Source of the DNA: Myxococcota bacterium
GTDB taxonomy: Bacteria > Myxococcota > JAJVIH01
NCBI GenBank assembly: GCA_022072125.1
Contig: JAJVIH010000017.1
Location: forward strand, 1 to 63,842
DNA length: 63,842 nucleotides
Direction: 5' to 3'
Part shown: positions 44,178-53,024 of the stretch, one piece after another
Numbering within the stretch: the stretch's first letter is position 1
Layout: each line of letters starts with the position of its first letter
The notes under the pieces: generated by a model
Told to the model about the DNA's origin: nothing
Databases searched by the model: none
Seen by the model: only the letters and a program-made list of their open reading frames with translations
Position numbers and translations under genes: made by a program

Positions 44178-46010
44178 TTATTCCACGGTGACGCTCTTGG
44201 CCAGGTTGCGCGGCTGATCCACGTCGGTGCCCTTGAGATCGGCCACGTGGTAGGCCAGCAACTGCATGGGCAGTGAAGTCAGCAGGGGCTCCAGCAGCGG
44301 ATCAATCGCGGGGATTTCAAAATAGTCGCTCGCCATGGAGATTACATCCTGATCCCCGCGCGTGACGATGGCGATGACCTTGCCGCCGCGCGATCGCACT
44401 TCCTGGATATTCGACAGCATCTTCTCGTACGACTCGTTGCGGGTGGCCAGCACCACCACGGGCATCTTGTCGTCAATCAGCGCGATGGGACCGTGTTTCA
44501 TCTCGCCGGCGGGATACCCCTCCGCGTGGATGTAGGAAATTTCCTTGAGCTTCAGCGCGCCTTCCAGGGCGACCGGGTAATTGATGCCGCGGCCCAGGTA
44601 CAGGAAATCCCGCGCGTTCATGTACTTCTGGGCGATGTCCTTGACCTTGCCGGCGTGCTTGAGCACGTCCTCCATCATCCCAGGCAGCATCAGGAGCTGG
44701 TTGGTCAGGTGGAAATAACGGTCGCTGGAGATGGTGTCGCGCAACTCCGCCAGCCGCAGGCCCACCAGGGCCAGCGCCACGATCTGCGTGGTGAACGCCT
44801 TGGTGGAGGCCACGCTGATCTCCGGTCCGGCGTGGGTGTACAGCACATCGTCGGAGTCGCGGGCGATGGAGCTGTCCACCACGTTGCAGACAGACATGAC
44901 GCGGGCGCCCAGCTTGCGCGATTCACGCAGGGCCGCATGGGTGTCCGCCGTTTCGCCGGACTGGGATATCGCCAGGAAGAGCATGTCCCGGTCCACGATG
45001 GGCCTGCGGTAGCGGTATTCGCTGGCCACGTCCACCTCCACGGGGAGGCGGGCCAGTTCCTCGATGATGAATTTTCCGATCAGGCCGGCGTGGTAGGATG
45101 TGCCGCACGCCACGATCACCGCGCGGCGCACGCGCTCGGCGGTCTGCTGGTCCATGCGCACGTCGTCCAGGTAAATGCGCGGCCCGGCGGGGTCCAGGCG
45201 CCCGCGCAGGGTGTCAATGACAGCGCGCGGCTGTTCATGGATTTCCTTGATCATGAAGTGCTTGTGACCGGCCTTTTCCGCCTGGTTGACCGACCACTGA
45301 TGAATATGTTTGGCGCGGCGGTTCACGGTCTCGCCCGACAGGGTGAACAGTTCGACCTTTTCCCGGGTGATGCGCGCCATTTCGCCTTCCTCCAGGAAGA
45401 TGATGTCGCGGGTGTAGGGAAGCAGGGCCGGGATATCGCTGGCCACGTAATTTTCTCCCTCGCCCACGCCAATCACCAGCGGAGAGGCGTTTTTCGCCAC
45501 CACCAGTTCATCGGGGTGCTTGCGGGACAACACGCAGATGGCGTAGGCGCCCCGCACCTTCTCCAGCGCGCGCCGGGTGGAGTCGAGCAGGCCGTGTCCC
45601 TGCTGGATTTCCCGGTTGACCAGGTGCGCCACGATTTCGGTGTCGGTTTCGCTGGAAAATTCCGCGCCCTGGGCCAGCGCCTCGCGCTTCAGTTCCAAGT
45701 GGTTTTCGATGATGCCGTTGTGGACCACCACCACGTCTCCGATGCGGTGCGGATGCGCGTTGCGCTCCGAGGGAGCGCCGTGGGTAGCCCAGCGGGTATG
45801 GCCGACGCCGGTCTGCCCCTCGGCGGGAGAATCGTTGAGCAACTTATCCAGGTTGTTCAGTTTTCCCTGCGCGCGGCGGATCTGGAAATCCCCATCCTGG
45901 AAGACCGCCACCCCCGCCGAGTCATAGCCGCGATACTCCAGGCGGCGGAGACCATCCAGCAGCGCGCTGGTGACCTTGGGACGTCCGACCATTCCAACTA
46001 TTCCACACAT
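44178..46010 (-). CDS. glmS: Glutamine-fructose-6-phosphate aminotransferase
   Basis: 610 aa, exact family size. Starts MCGIVGMVG with the catalytic Cys2, then the glutaminase domain (about 1-240) and two SIS domains (about 280-600), including CGTSYHAG, SQSGETADT and the C-terminal DQPRNLAKSVTVE. Makes glucosamine-6-phosphate for peptidoglycan and lipopolysaccharide. Follows glmU by 39 bp in the same operon. No glmS ribozyme is seen upstream, as expected outside Firmicutes. Confidence 0.96.
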   Translation of the reverse strand: MCGIVGMVGRPKVTSALLDGLRRLEYRGYDSAGVAVFQDGDFQIRRAQGKLNNLDKLLNDSPAEGQTGVGHTRWATHGAPSERNAHPHRIGDVVVVHNGIIENHLELKREALAQGAEFSSETDTEIVAHLVNREIQQGHGLLDSTRRALEKVRGAYAICVLSRKHPDELVVAKNASPLVIGVGEGENYVASDIPALLPYTRDIIFLEEGEMARITREKVELFTLSGETVNRRAKHIHQWSVNQAEKAGHKHFMIKEIHEQPRAVIDTLRGRLDPAGPRIYLDDVRMDQQTAERVRRAVIVACGTSYHAGLIGKFIIEELARLPVEVDVASEYRYRRPIVDRDMLFLAISQSGETADTHAALRESRKLGARVMSVCNVVDSSIARDSDDVLYTHAGPEISVASTKAFTTQIVALALVGLRLAELRDTISSDRYFHLTNQLLMLPGMMEDVLKHAGKVKDIAQKYMNARDFLYLGRGINYPVALEGALKLKEISYIHAEGYPAGEMKHGPIALIDDKMPVVVLATRNESYEKMLSNIQEVRSRGGKVIAIVTRGDQDVISMASDYFEIPAIDPLLEPLLTSLPMQLLAYHVADLKGTDVDQPRNLAKSVTVE

Positions 46011-46049
46011 GATTGCACTCCTTGATGCGCCGTGATGCTGAAGGGGATT

Positions 46050-47486
46050 TCAGGTTTTCTTTTCCGCGGTTTTCAGGGCGTCGCGTTCGGCCTTTTTCCG
46101 CACCCAGCCTTCCTTCACGGTCTGCGGGGCGCGGGTGAAGGCCAGGGCGCCGGCCGGGACATCTTCCGTGATGGTCGAGCCCGCGCCAATATAAGCGCCC
46201 GCCCCAACGCTGACCGGCGCCACGAACTGGGTATCGCTCCCCACGAACACGCCGTCTGCGAGCCGCGTCACATGTTTGTTCTTGCCGTCGTAGTTGCAGG
46301 TGATGGTTCCCGCCCCCACGTTGACGCCCGAGCCAATCTCCGCATCGCCCAGATAGGCGAGATGATTGGCCTTGGAGCCCTTGCCCATGCGCGCCTTTTT
46401 CAGTTCGACGAAGTTGCCGATATGGCAGTCCGCCGACAGTTCGGCGCCTGGACGCAGGCGGGCGTAGGGGCCGATTTTGCATGCGGGGCCCACCACCGCG
46501 TCTTCGAAATGGCACCATGCCTGCACGCGGACTTGCGGCCCCACCTGGCTGTTGATGATCACGCTGCCCGCGCCGATGACCGCTCCCTCGCCGATGGAGG
46601 TTGCGCCGCGCAGATGCGCTCCCGGTTCGATGATGGCGTCATTGCCGATGGTCACATCCCGGTCAATATAGGTGGTGACGGGGTCCTCGATGGTCACTCC
46701 GCCCAGCATATGCCGCCGCAGAATGCGCTGGCGCGCCACCGCCGAAGCCGCCGCCAGTTGCACCCGGTCATTGATGCCGCCCAGGTCCTCCGGAGAGGCG
46801 GGATAAGCCTCCGCGGCGGCGTTTTCCTCCGCCGCGAAGCGGATGAGATCGGTCAGGTAATATTCGCCCTGGGCGTTGTTGGGCTGCAACCGCGGCAACC
46901 ACTGGAGCAACAGCGCGGCGTCAATCAGGTACACGCCGGAATTGACCTCGCGGACCTGGCGTTCGGTTTCCGTTGCGTCCTTGTGTTCGACGATGCGGCG
47001 CACCCGGCCGTCCTCGCCGCGGATGACCCGGCCATAGCCCGTGGGATCATCCAGCACCATGCTGAGCAGCGCCACGCGGAGGCTCGCCGGGGCCTCCAGC
47101 AGGGGCTTCAGGGTCTCCTGCGAGAGCAGGGGCACGTCGCCGGACAGGATCAACACCCGCCCCTCGAAACCCTGCAGCGCGCCGGCGGCCATCATCACGG
47201 CGTGGCCGGTGCCTTTTTGCTCTCTCTGCTCCGCGAACAGAAAGCGTCCCGCGCCATATTTTCCTTCCACATGGGCGCGCACCCGCTCCGCCTGATGGCC
47301 CACCACCGCGACGGCGCGTTCACAGCCAATCTCCAGCGCCAGATCCAGCACCCATTCCAGCATGGGTTTGCCCGCCACGGCGTGCAGCACCTTGGCGGTA
47401 TTGCTTTTCATGCGGGTGCCTTTGCCGGCCGCCATCACCACCGCCGCCAGGGCCGGGGATATCTGTTTTGCCGTTTCGCTCATCAT
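46050..47486 (-). CDS. glmU: Bifunctional UDP-N-acetylglucosamine pyrophosphorylase / glucosamine-1-phosphate acetyltransferase
   Basis: 478 aa. N-terminal uridylyltransferase with VVMAAGKGTRMKS and QKGTGHAV, then a left-handed beta-helix acetyltransferase domain from about residue 260 with IGDNAxIEPGAHLRGAT-type hexads, NFVELKKARMGKGSKANHLAYLGDAEIG and the conserved NYDGKNKH. Gives UDP-GlcNAc. Its ATG overlaps the stop of the peptidase gene upstream (ATGA), and glmS follows. Confidence 0.95.
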   Translation of the reverse strand: MMSETAKQISPALAAVVMAAGKGTRMKSNTAKVLHAVAGKPMLEWVLDLALEIGCERAVAVVGHQAERVRAHVEGKYGAGRFLFAEQREQKGTGHAVMMAAGALQGFEGRVLILSGDVPLLSQETLKPLLEAPASLRVALLSMVLDDPTGYGRVIRGEDGRVRRIVEHKDATETERQVREVNSGVYLIDAALLLQWLPRLQPNNAQGEYYLTDLIRFAAEENAAAEAYPASPEDLGGINDRVQLAAASAVARQRILRRHMLGGVTIEDPVTTYIDRDVTIGNDAIIEPGAHLRGATSIGEGAVIGAGSVIINSQVGPQVRVQAWCHFEDAVVGPACKIGPYARLRPGAELSADCHIGNFVELKKARMGKGSKANHLAYLGDAEIGSGVNVGAGTITCNYDGKNKHVTRLADGVFVGSDTQFVAPVSVGAGAYIGAGSTITEDVPAGALAFTRAPQTVKEGWVRKKAERDALKTAEKKT

Positions 47487-48406
47487 TCAGGTCCAGACTC
47501 GCCGGGCGGATTCTCCCGGAAATGGTTTTGCCGCCAGCGCCGGAAATCCCATTCCAGCGTCTGGTGATTGGCGCCTTGCCGCTTCAGCCAAGGCTCCCGT
47601 TCCCGGGTATAACCCGGAATCATCTCGCGCATCCACGGCCAGCCCCGCTTTTCCAGCAGGAAGCGGATCATCATGGCGGACTGGGCGTAGGCCAGGTTGG
47701 CCAGACCGGGCTCCAGCGCCGCAAAGGACCCCATCAGCGCATCGAGCGGAAGGTAGGCGTTCTGGCGATGGGCGGCGGCCAGCAGGTCCAGGTGGCGGCT
47801 GGTCAATTCCTGCGAGAGGTAGACCGCGAGCCCTTCGTCCAGCCAGGCGGGGATGGCGTCATGCCCGCAGAGGGCGCGCACCGCCATGTGGACATACTCA
47901 TGCATGATCAACACGTAGAGATACTGCGGCTCCGGTTGGGTCTCCCGGTCCAGGGCGGCGCGGATGCGTCCGTCGAAGACGCCGGCGGCCCAGCCGCTGG
48001 CCACGCTGTCCGGCGCGCGATTCTTCAGCTCCTCGCGGGTGTTGTAGATCTCCAGTTCGACGGGCAGGGGGGCCACGCCAAACCATTCGTTCCCCTTGCT
48101 CTGGGCGCGGCGCACGCAACGGTAGACATCCTCCAGCACCAGCGAACGGTTGCGGATATGAAAGCGGATGGTCACGTCATCCTTGGCGAGGGTGACAAAA
48201 TCATCGCCGCCGATATACGAGCGCACGCGCGAACTGGCGGGATCGGCGGCCGCGTATACCCGCAGTTTTTCGAGCAGTTGCAGCCTGTGGGATTCCGTGC
48301 CGGGAATCATGGCCAGCAGTTTGATGGCGTCTTCGTAGTTGCCGGCGGATTCCAGGCTGGCGATGACTTCCCGCAGCGGGCCGGTGATGTCCATACCCGG
48401 ACTCAT
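47483..48406 (-). CDS. Peptidase MA-like gluzincin metallopeptidase
   Basis: 307 aa from the ATG at 48406 (an in-frame ATG at 48394 is also possible). The motif HEYVHM with the downstream WLDEGLAVYLS (third ligand Glu) is the peptidase MA-like zinc signature; a TPR-like helical start and a basic C-terminus surround it. No signal peptide is clear, so it may be cytoplasmic. Second MA-like enzyme of the window; the one at 1-1810 is membrane-bound. Part of the glmU/glmS operon. Confidence 0.78.
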   Translation of the reverse strand: MSPGMDITGPLREVIASLESAGNYEDAIKLLAMIPGTESHRLQLLEKLRVYAAADPASSRVRSYIGGDDFVTLAKDDVTIRFHIRNRSLVLEDVYRCVRRAQSKGNEWFGVAPLPVELEIYNTREELKNRAPDSVASGWAAGVFDGRIRAALDRETQPEPQYLYVLIMHEYVHMAVRALCGHDAIPAWLDEGLAVYLSQELTSRHLDLLAAAHRQNAYLPLDALMGSFAALEPGLANLAYAQSAMMIRFLLEKRGWPWMREMIPGYTREREPWLKRQGANHQTLEWDFRRWRQNHFRENPPGESGPE

Positions 48407-48462
48407 CCGGGAGTGATACGGTCGGGCGCCGGATGTGTCAACCGGATGAAGGCCGGGCCTGT

Positions 48463-49140
48463 TCATACGAACATTTCCACCGGCCACCCCGCCTGTTTGG
48501 CGTAGGAGTTCAGCTGCGGGTCCGGGTTGACCACGCGGGGAAAGCCCACCGCCTTGAGCATGGGCAGATCGCTGTAGCTGTCGGTGTAGAAATAACAGGC
48601 GTCCAGGTCCACATTGTGTTTTTCGGCCCAGATTTTCGCCCAATGAACCTTGCCCGGTCCGTAACATAGGGGGCGGTTGTACACGCCGGTGAACTTGCCC
48701 TGCTCCACCTGGACCGTCGTGCAGATGAAGTCGTCCATTTTCAGGTAGCGCACCAGCGGAATCACCACATAGGGCGTGGAGGCGGAGAGCACCACCACCC
48801 GGTGGCCCTGCACCTTGTGGTCTTCCACCCGCTGCTGGGCGCGGGTGGAGATATATTTCTTCACCACTTCCTCGAACCAGCGTTCGCAGAAGCGGATGGT
48901 GTCCTCCTCCTCCTGGCCTTTCATCTGCGACAGGATGCGCTCGCTCATGGCGTCCATGTCAATCACGTTGAATTTGTTCTGCGCCACCCAGATCAGCCCC
49001 CGGGTCATGTCCCAGAAACTCGCCCGGCCCTTTTTGAACACATATTTCGCGAACAGCTCCCCGGTGTTTTTCCGGACCAGCGTATGGTCCAGGTCAAAAA
49101 ACGCGGCGATTTGACGGCCCTTGGGAGAAGACGGGCTCAC
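48463..49140 (-). CDS. HAD-superfamily hydrolase, SerB-like (subfamily IB)
   Basis: 225 aa, GTG start at 49140 overlapping the preceding stop (GTGA). Motif I FFDLDHTLVRKNTG, motif II Ser in VVLSAS, motif III Lys of GKVHWAK, motif IV YTDSYSDLPML. HAD-IB proteins with FDLDxT include phosphoserine phosphatases and acyl-chain or lipid phosphatases; the substrate is not known. Within the operon running from the lipoproteins to glmS. Confidence 0.85.
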   Translation of the reverse strand: MSPSSPKGRQIAAFFDLDHTLVRKNTGELFAKYVFKKGRASFWDMTRGLIWVAQNKFNVIDMDAMSERILSQMKGQEEEDTIRFCERWFEEVVKKYISTRAQQRVEDHKVQGHRVVVLSASTPYVVIPLVRYLKMDDFICTTVQVEQGKFTGVYNRPLCYGPGKVHWAKIWAEKHNVDLDACYFYTDSYSDLPMLKAVGFPRVVNPDPQLNSYAKQAGWPVEMFV

Positions 49141-49793
49141 TCGCCTTCCCCTCCGCCGCCCAACGGTTCGGTGATGAACGTCGAGCGGATGGTCACCAGG
49201 ATGCGCACCCCGCCCTTGGGACGCTCATTGTTCCGCAGCGTGTCGAGCTGGGTGCGTCCGCGCGACAGGATGGCGAAGTCGAGGCCCCTGAGATATCCGC
49301 GCACGGCGTCGCGGTTTTCCGCCGCGAATTCCAGGCCGCCGGAGATCAGCGCCCCCGCCGGAATCCGCGGAATCACCGTCACCAGCCTGGCCCTGCCGTC
49401 ATCCACCTGGTCCGCGCCCGGCGGCGCCATGAACAACTCCAGTTGGGTCAGGTCCTGGGACAGGGTGTTTTCCAATACCTCGAACTCCAGGCGGTCCAGC
49501 CGGATTTCCCGGATCTTGTCGCGGTTGGACTGAATATCCGGTTTATCCGACAGGCGGATTTCCTTGCTGACCACCACGCTGACGCTGCGGTCGAGCGGAG
49601 GATACGTGCTGTTGTTGGGGTAGGGGTCCGGAAAGGGACGGCCCAGTTCGTAACTCAACTGTTGCACGCCGGTGTCAATGGCGAACGCAACCTCGTTCTC
49701 GATCACCACGTCAAGCGGAAAAGGAACTCCGCAGCCCCAGGCGAATACTCCAATTGCAATTGCGGTCCATGGATGAATCGGGCGAGGTTTCAT
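49137..49793 (-). CDS. Putative lipoprotein, unknown function (218 aa)
   Basis: Signal peptide with lipobox-like FAWGC (Cys about 21). The mature part is mixed beta-like with acidic and hydrophobic stretches; no known domain. It ends with GGGGEGE, and its stop overlaps the HAD GTG start. Three bases separate it from the lipoprotein upstream, so the two may act together at the outer membrane. Confidence 0.6.
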   Translation of the reverse strand: MKPRPIHPWTAIAIGVFAWGCGVPFPLDVVIENEVAFAIDTGVQQLSYELGRPFPDPYPNNSTYPPLDRSVSVVVSKEIRLSDKPDIQSNRDKIREIRLDRLEFEVLENTLSQDLTQLELFMAPPGADQVDDGRARLVTVIPRIPAGALISGGLEFAAENRDAVRGYLRGLDFAILSRGRTQLDTLRNNERPKGGVRILVTIRSTFITEPLGGGGEGE

Positions 49794-49796
49794 CCC

Positions 49797-50765
49797 TTAT
49801 GACTTGCACTTGACCGTGCCTTCCGCGGCTTGTTCGTCGCTCAGGATGCCTTCCAGCGGACAGGTCACGAACACCAGGCGCGGCTTGAGTTGAAGCTGCA
49901 GCTTGCCCTGGGGGATTTTTTTCTGATCCTGGACGCCGCCCTTCAGCCGCAGCACCACGATGAGCTGGAAATCCAGTTCGATCAGGATTTTCTCGATCTC
50001 GCGCTGCTTTTCCTCCTGGAACCGGACCTCCAGCGCGTCCGGCGCGGGCACCACGCCGGCCTTGATTTCCGGGAAGGTCACGAATTCCGTGAACAGCCCC
50101 GTGGGGTTGGCCTTTTCCGCCGCCAGCCTGACGTCCACTTCCTTGATCCATTCAAAGGGCTTTTGCGCATTCTCCGGCTTGGACAGGTTGAACACCACCT
50201 CGGCGTCCACCTGAATGATGGCGTCTTTCCGCGCCAGGTAAAATTCGATGGACTGAATGTCGTAGTTCAGGGTGTTTTGCGGCTTGGCCAGTTCCGGGCC
50301 GAACACCAGCGTGAAGCGTTCGAAGCGGGCCTTTTCAATGGTTCCCTTGAAGCGCTTGAACTCCGGCTGGATGGCCGCGAAATCCAGCGCCGGCGCGGGG
50401 ATGGCCAGGGAGATGGAGGTGGCGCCCAGGCCGGGAATCTGCTTCAAGGCGTCATCCACCGCCTTCTGGATATCCGGATCGTTGGGGACGTTGATCGTTC
50501 CATCCGCGGCGATGGTGACGCCCGGCACCTTCTGCAGGCTGAGTTTGGCCGCGGCGAACGCCACATCGGCGTCGAGACCCAGGAAATTGGGCGGATTCTT
50601 GCGTTCCTCGGGCTTGGCCACGCAATCCGACGAGGCGGCGGGATAGGGCAGTTCACATTCAAAAATCAGCGCCTGGCGGACGTCGTCCAGCAGGTCGCAG
50701 GATGACAACACGGCCATTGGCGCCAGGAACACGGCGGCAGTCAGGATACCCGGTTTACGCAACAT
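49797..50765 (-). CDS. Putative lipoprotein, unknown function (322 aa)
   Basis: ATG at 50765 starts a signal peptide with lipobox LSSC (about residue 23); an upstream frame extension has no signal-like character. The mature protein has repeated beta-strand-like segments such as FERFTLVFGPELAKP and IIQVDAEVVFNLSKP, reminiscent of large beta-barrel-associated or lipid-binding lipoproteins, but no family was recognised. First gene of the operon that ends in glmS. Confidence 0.62.
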   Translation of the reverse strand: MLRKPGILTAAVFLAPMAVLSSCDLLDDVRQALIFECELPYPAASSDCVAKPEERKNPPNFLGLDADVAFAAAKLSLQKVPGVTIAADGTINVPNDPDIQKAVDDALKQIPGLGATSISLAIPAPALDFAAIQPEFKRFKGTIEKARFERFTLVFGPELAKPQNTLNYDIQSIEFYLARKDAIIQVDAEVVFNLSKPENAQKPFEWIKEVDVRLAAEKANPTGLFTEFVTFPEIKAGVVPAPDALEVRFQEEKQREIEKILIELDFQLIVVLRLKGGVQDQKKIPQGKLQLQLKPRLVFVTCPLEGILSDEQAAEGTVKCKS

Positions 50766-50953
50766 GGTTTTCGCCCCTCCGGCGCCGGAACTCACTCCCG
50801 TACGCATGAGGTTCAAATACCACGTTGGAAAACCAGCGGGCAAGGAAGAAGATGCCGGGCGCCCGCTTCCGCCCGCCCTTCCGCCGTTTTTCCGTCTGAA
50901 AAAGCGGGCGGCGGACGGAAAGCCGCGCCGCGGGCGCTCACATCAACAATCCG

Positions 50954-50982
50954 TTGACAAGGCCACGCGGCGTCTGTATAAG
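50954..50982 (+). promoter_or_regulatory. Sigma70 promoter of the tRNA operon
   Basis: TTGACA (50954-50959), 17-bp spacer, TATAAG (50977-50982), the best sigma70 promoter in the window, 41 bp before tRNA-Arg. Confidence 0.75.
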
Positions 50983-50990
50983 ACGCCGCG
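50966..50990. promoter_or_regulatory. Perfect inverted repeat covering the tRNA promoter -10 box
   Basis: CGCGGCGTCT (50966-50975) and AGACGCCGCG (50981-50990) are perfect 10-bp arms around GTATA. The repeat is centred on the -10 hexamer and covers the predicted start site, so it would not form a hairpin in the transcript; it looks like an operator. Confidence 0.5.
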
Positions 50991-51023
50991 TTTGGCCGCC
51001 GCGGACCTCTGTTCACGGGATAC

Positions 51024-51100
51024 GCGCCTGTAGCTCAGTTGGATAGAGCAGCGGCCTTCTAAGCCGCGGGCCGGGGGTTCGATTCCCTCCAGGCGCGCCA
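51024..51100 (+). tRNA. tRNA-Arg (anticodon TCT)
   Basis: 77 nt with encoded CCA. Acceptor GCGCCTG pairs with CAGGCGC; anticodon loop CTTCTAA gives TCT for AGA/AGG codons; TTCGATT T-loop. First of three tRNAs in one transcript. Confidence 0.95.
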
Positions 51101-51156
51101 GCTTGGCAGGCGGCAGCATCCGGCAAGGGCGAGGGAAGGCGGCGGACACCCCGAGT

Positions 51157-51234
51157 GGTGGGTGTAGCTCAGTTGGTTAGAGCACCAGGTTGTGACCCTG
51201 GGGGCCGTGGGTTCAAGTCCCATCACTCACCCCA
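51157..51234 (+). tRNA. tRNA-His (anticodon GTG)
   Basis: 78 nt counting the extra 5' G at 51157 that pairs with the discriminator C, the histidine identity element, and encoded CCA. Acceptor GTGGGTG pairs with CACTCAC; anticodon loop TTGTGAC. Confidence 0.95.
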
Positions 51235-51248
51235 AGTTTTGACCGCGT

Positions 51249-51324
<76 letters not shown>

Positions 51325-51336
51325 TTTTCTCCCCGC

Positions 51337-51362
51337 ACCGCCGCTCTCCGCGGCGGTTTTTT
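51337..51362 (+). terminator. Rho-independent terminator of the tRNA operon
   Basis: CCGCCGC (51338-51344), loop TCTCC, GCGGCGG (51350-51356) and six T. It separates the tRNAs from the cas operon, so cas10 needs its own promoter. Confidence 0.78.
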
Positions 51363-51478
51363 ATTTGCCAGCAATGGTGTTCCTGCTTCCGTCTCCTCCG
51401 CGCGCCGTCTCCTCCGGGCCGCGCATGGGGTCATGGTCCGGCGAAGATTCTGGTCCGGAGCCCTGGTGAAAGACTTGT

Positions 51479-51499
51479 GGAAGCGCCGGCGGCGCTTCC
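51479..51499. other. Perfect hairpin in the cas10 upstream region
   Basis: GGAAGCGCC (51479-51487), loop GGC, GGCGCTTCC (51491-51499). No T run follows. Could be an operator or an RNA element in the 5' region of the cas operon; the rest of 51363-51569 shows only a TTGACC at 51546-51551 without a good -10. Confidence 0.4.
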
Positions 51500-51569
51500 A
51501 ACGATGATTGCGGAGCTTCAAGGTTGCTGGGGCGCCGCGATGCGCTTGACCTGGCTTCGCGAAAAGTGT

Positions 51570-51587
51570 GAGCATGTTAACATGCTC
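51570..51587. promoter_or_regulatory. 18-bp perfect palindrome over the cas10 start codon
   Basis: GAGCATGTTAACATGCTC is its own reverse complement; the ATG at 51582 lies inside it. A dimeric repressor bound here could control cas10. Both the palindromic DNA and the sequestered start codon are plausible. Confidence 0.5.
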
Positions 51588-53024
51588 GCAATCGTGGATG
51601 TCTCCGGAATCCAGCAATATGTCTTCGATTTGCCATCGGAGGGCGGCGGTCAGGCGGCGCGGCTGCGCGCGCGTTCCTTCCTGGTTCAAGCCCTGGCGGA
51701 TGCATGCGCCCGCCGTTTTACGGGTATTCTCGGGCTGCCTTGCAAATCCATTGTGCTCAGCGTGGCTGGCAAGGCATATATCCATGCGGAAGACGGGTTT
51801 GACGCGGAACGCCTTGCCGGCGCGGTGGAGCAGGTGGAAGAGGAGGTTCGTCAGGAATTTGGCGCATCGCCACGTGTCATCATTGGCGCCACGCCACTCG
51901 CCGGAAAACCGGGTGTCCTCTTGGCGAAGGCGAACTCCTGCGCTCGCCTCCGCAAGCTCCAGCCCTTCGCACCACCTGGCGGCAAAAACTGGGACCCCAA
52001 ATTGCTTGTTGGCGGAGACTTGCGAGGTAAATGGTCACCGGAGTGTGAAACCGATCTTGGCAATAAGTTACGAACTGTGAAGTCCTTTGGACCCGCGGCT
52101 GGGACTGGTAAAATAAATATCGTTGGTATTCCTTACGATTTGCATGAACATGAAAAGGTTGAACGGGAAGCGATTCCGCTTGCCCAGTACGTTCCTCTCA
52201 AGGGCCAAGACATTCGTGATTTCAATGACTTGGCGACCGGAGCACGCGGAGCCCCATATCTGGCCGTTGTCAAGGTGGATGTGGACAACCTGGGGCTAAG
52301 CATGAAGGCCCGGCTTGACGCCGACCAGTCAGGAGCCCAACTGTTTGAACTGGCGAAGAAATTGCACCAATTCTTCTCCGTGGAGTTGTGCGATTTGATT
52401 GCCCGGGAGAAGGCGTTCAAAGAGACAGTTTACCTTGTGTACGGCGGTGGAGACGACCTGTGCGCTGTCGCGCCCTGGGATGTTGCAATTGAATTTGCCG
52501 GCGGCGTCCACGATGAGTTCACCCGCGTCTTCCAGGCGGAAAAACTGACTCTGAGTTGCGGCATTGCACTGATGAAGCCCGGCTTTCCCTTGCGCAAGGC
52601 GGTTGAGTCAGCCGATGCGGAGTTGACCCGCGCCAAGGAGGCGCCGGCGCGTGGCAAGGTCGGCCCCAAGGACCAGTTGGCCATTCTGAGTGAAACCTGG
52701 AAGTGGGCCGTCCATCGCGAAATCTGGTCATCGGCGATGGCGTGGGCGAAATGGGTTGGTCCTTCTTCACCGGAAGGGAAGGCGAACCGGGGATGGCTCC
52801 AGACGATCAACCGGCTGGCGGACGCCCGCGACAAAGGCGACCCGCTCGCCGACGCCCGGCTCCATTATTATATCGTAAGAAATATCGAAAAAAACGGGAA
52901 ATGGACCAGTGGCGGCGCGCCAGACCCGCGTGAGGATTTTGTCAAAACACCGATTGGAGCGGACTATCTTGGCGTCACGATGCGCCTTGCGTTGCTTGCG
53001 ACCCGGGGCAAGGAGGAATCATGA
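51582..53024 (+). CDS. cas10: Type III CRISPR Cas10 (Csm1-like), without HD domain
   Basis: 480 aa from the ATG at 51582; an ATG at 51540 would add 14 residues. The protein opens almost directly with VDVSGIQQYVFD, which in Csm1/Cas10 marks the start of the first palm domain, so the N-terminal HD nuclease of about 100 residues plus linker is absent. The second palm has VVKVDVDNLG and the GGDD cyclase motif (VYGGGDDLC, about residues 289-292), intact for cyclic oligoadenylate synthesis. The CxxC zinc-binding motif often found between the palms is not seen. Usual Csm1 is 750-850 aa. First gene of a coupled cas operon, with ATGA overlap to csm2. Confidence 0.85.
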   Translation: MLAIVDVSGIQQYVFDLPSEGGGQAARLRARSFLVQALADACARRFTGILGLPCKSIVLSVAGKAYIHAEDGFDAERLAGAVEQVEEEVRQEFGASPRVIIGATPLAGKPGVLLAKANSCARLRKLQPFAPPGGKNWDPKLLVGGDLRGKWSPECETDLGNKLRTVKSFGPAAGTGKINIVGIPYDLHEHEKVEREAIPLAQYVPLKGQDIRDFNDLATGARGAPYLAVVKVDVDNLGLSMKARLDADQSGAQLFELAKKLHQFFSVELCDLIAREKAFKETVYLVYGGGDDLCAVAPWDVAIEFAGGVHDEFTRVFQAEKLTLSCGIALMKPGFPLRKAVESADAELTRAKEAPARGKVGPKDQLAILSETWKWAVHREIWSSAMAWAKWVGPSSPEGKANRGWLQTINRLADARDKGDPLADARLHYYIVRNIEKNGKWTSGGAPDPREDFVKTPIGADYLGVTMRLALLATRGKEES

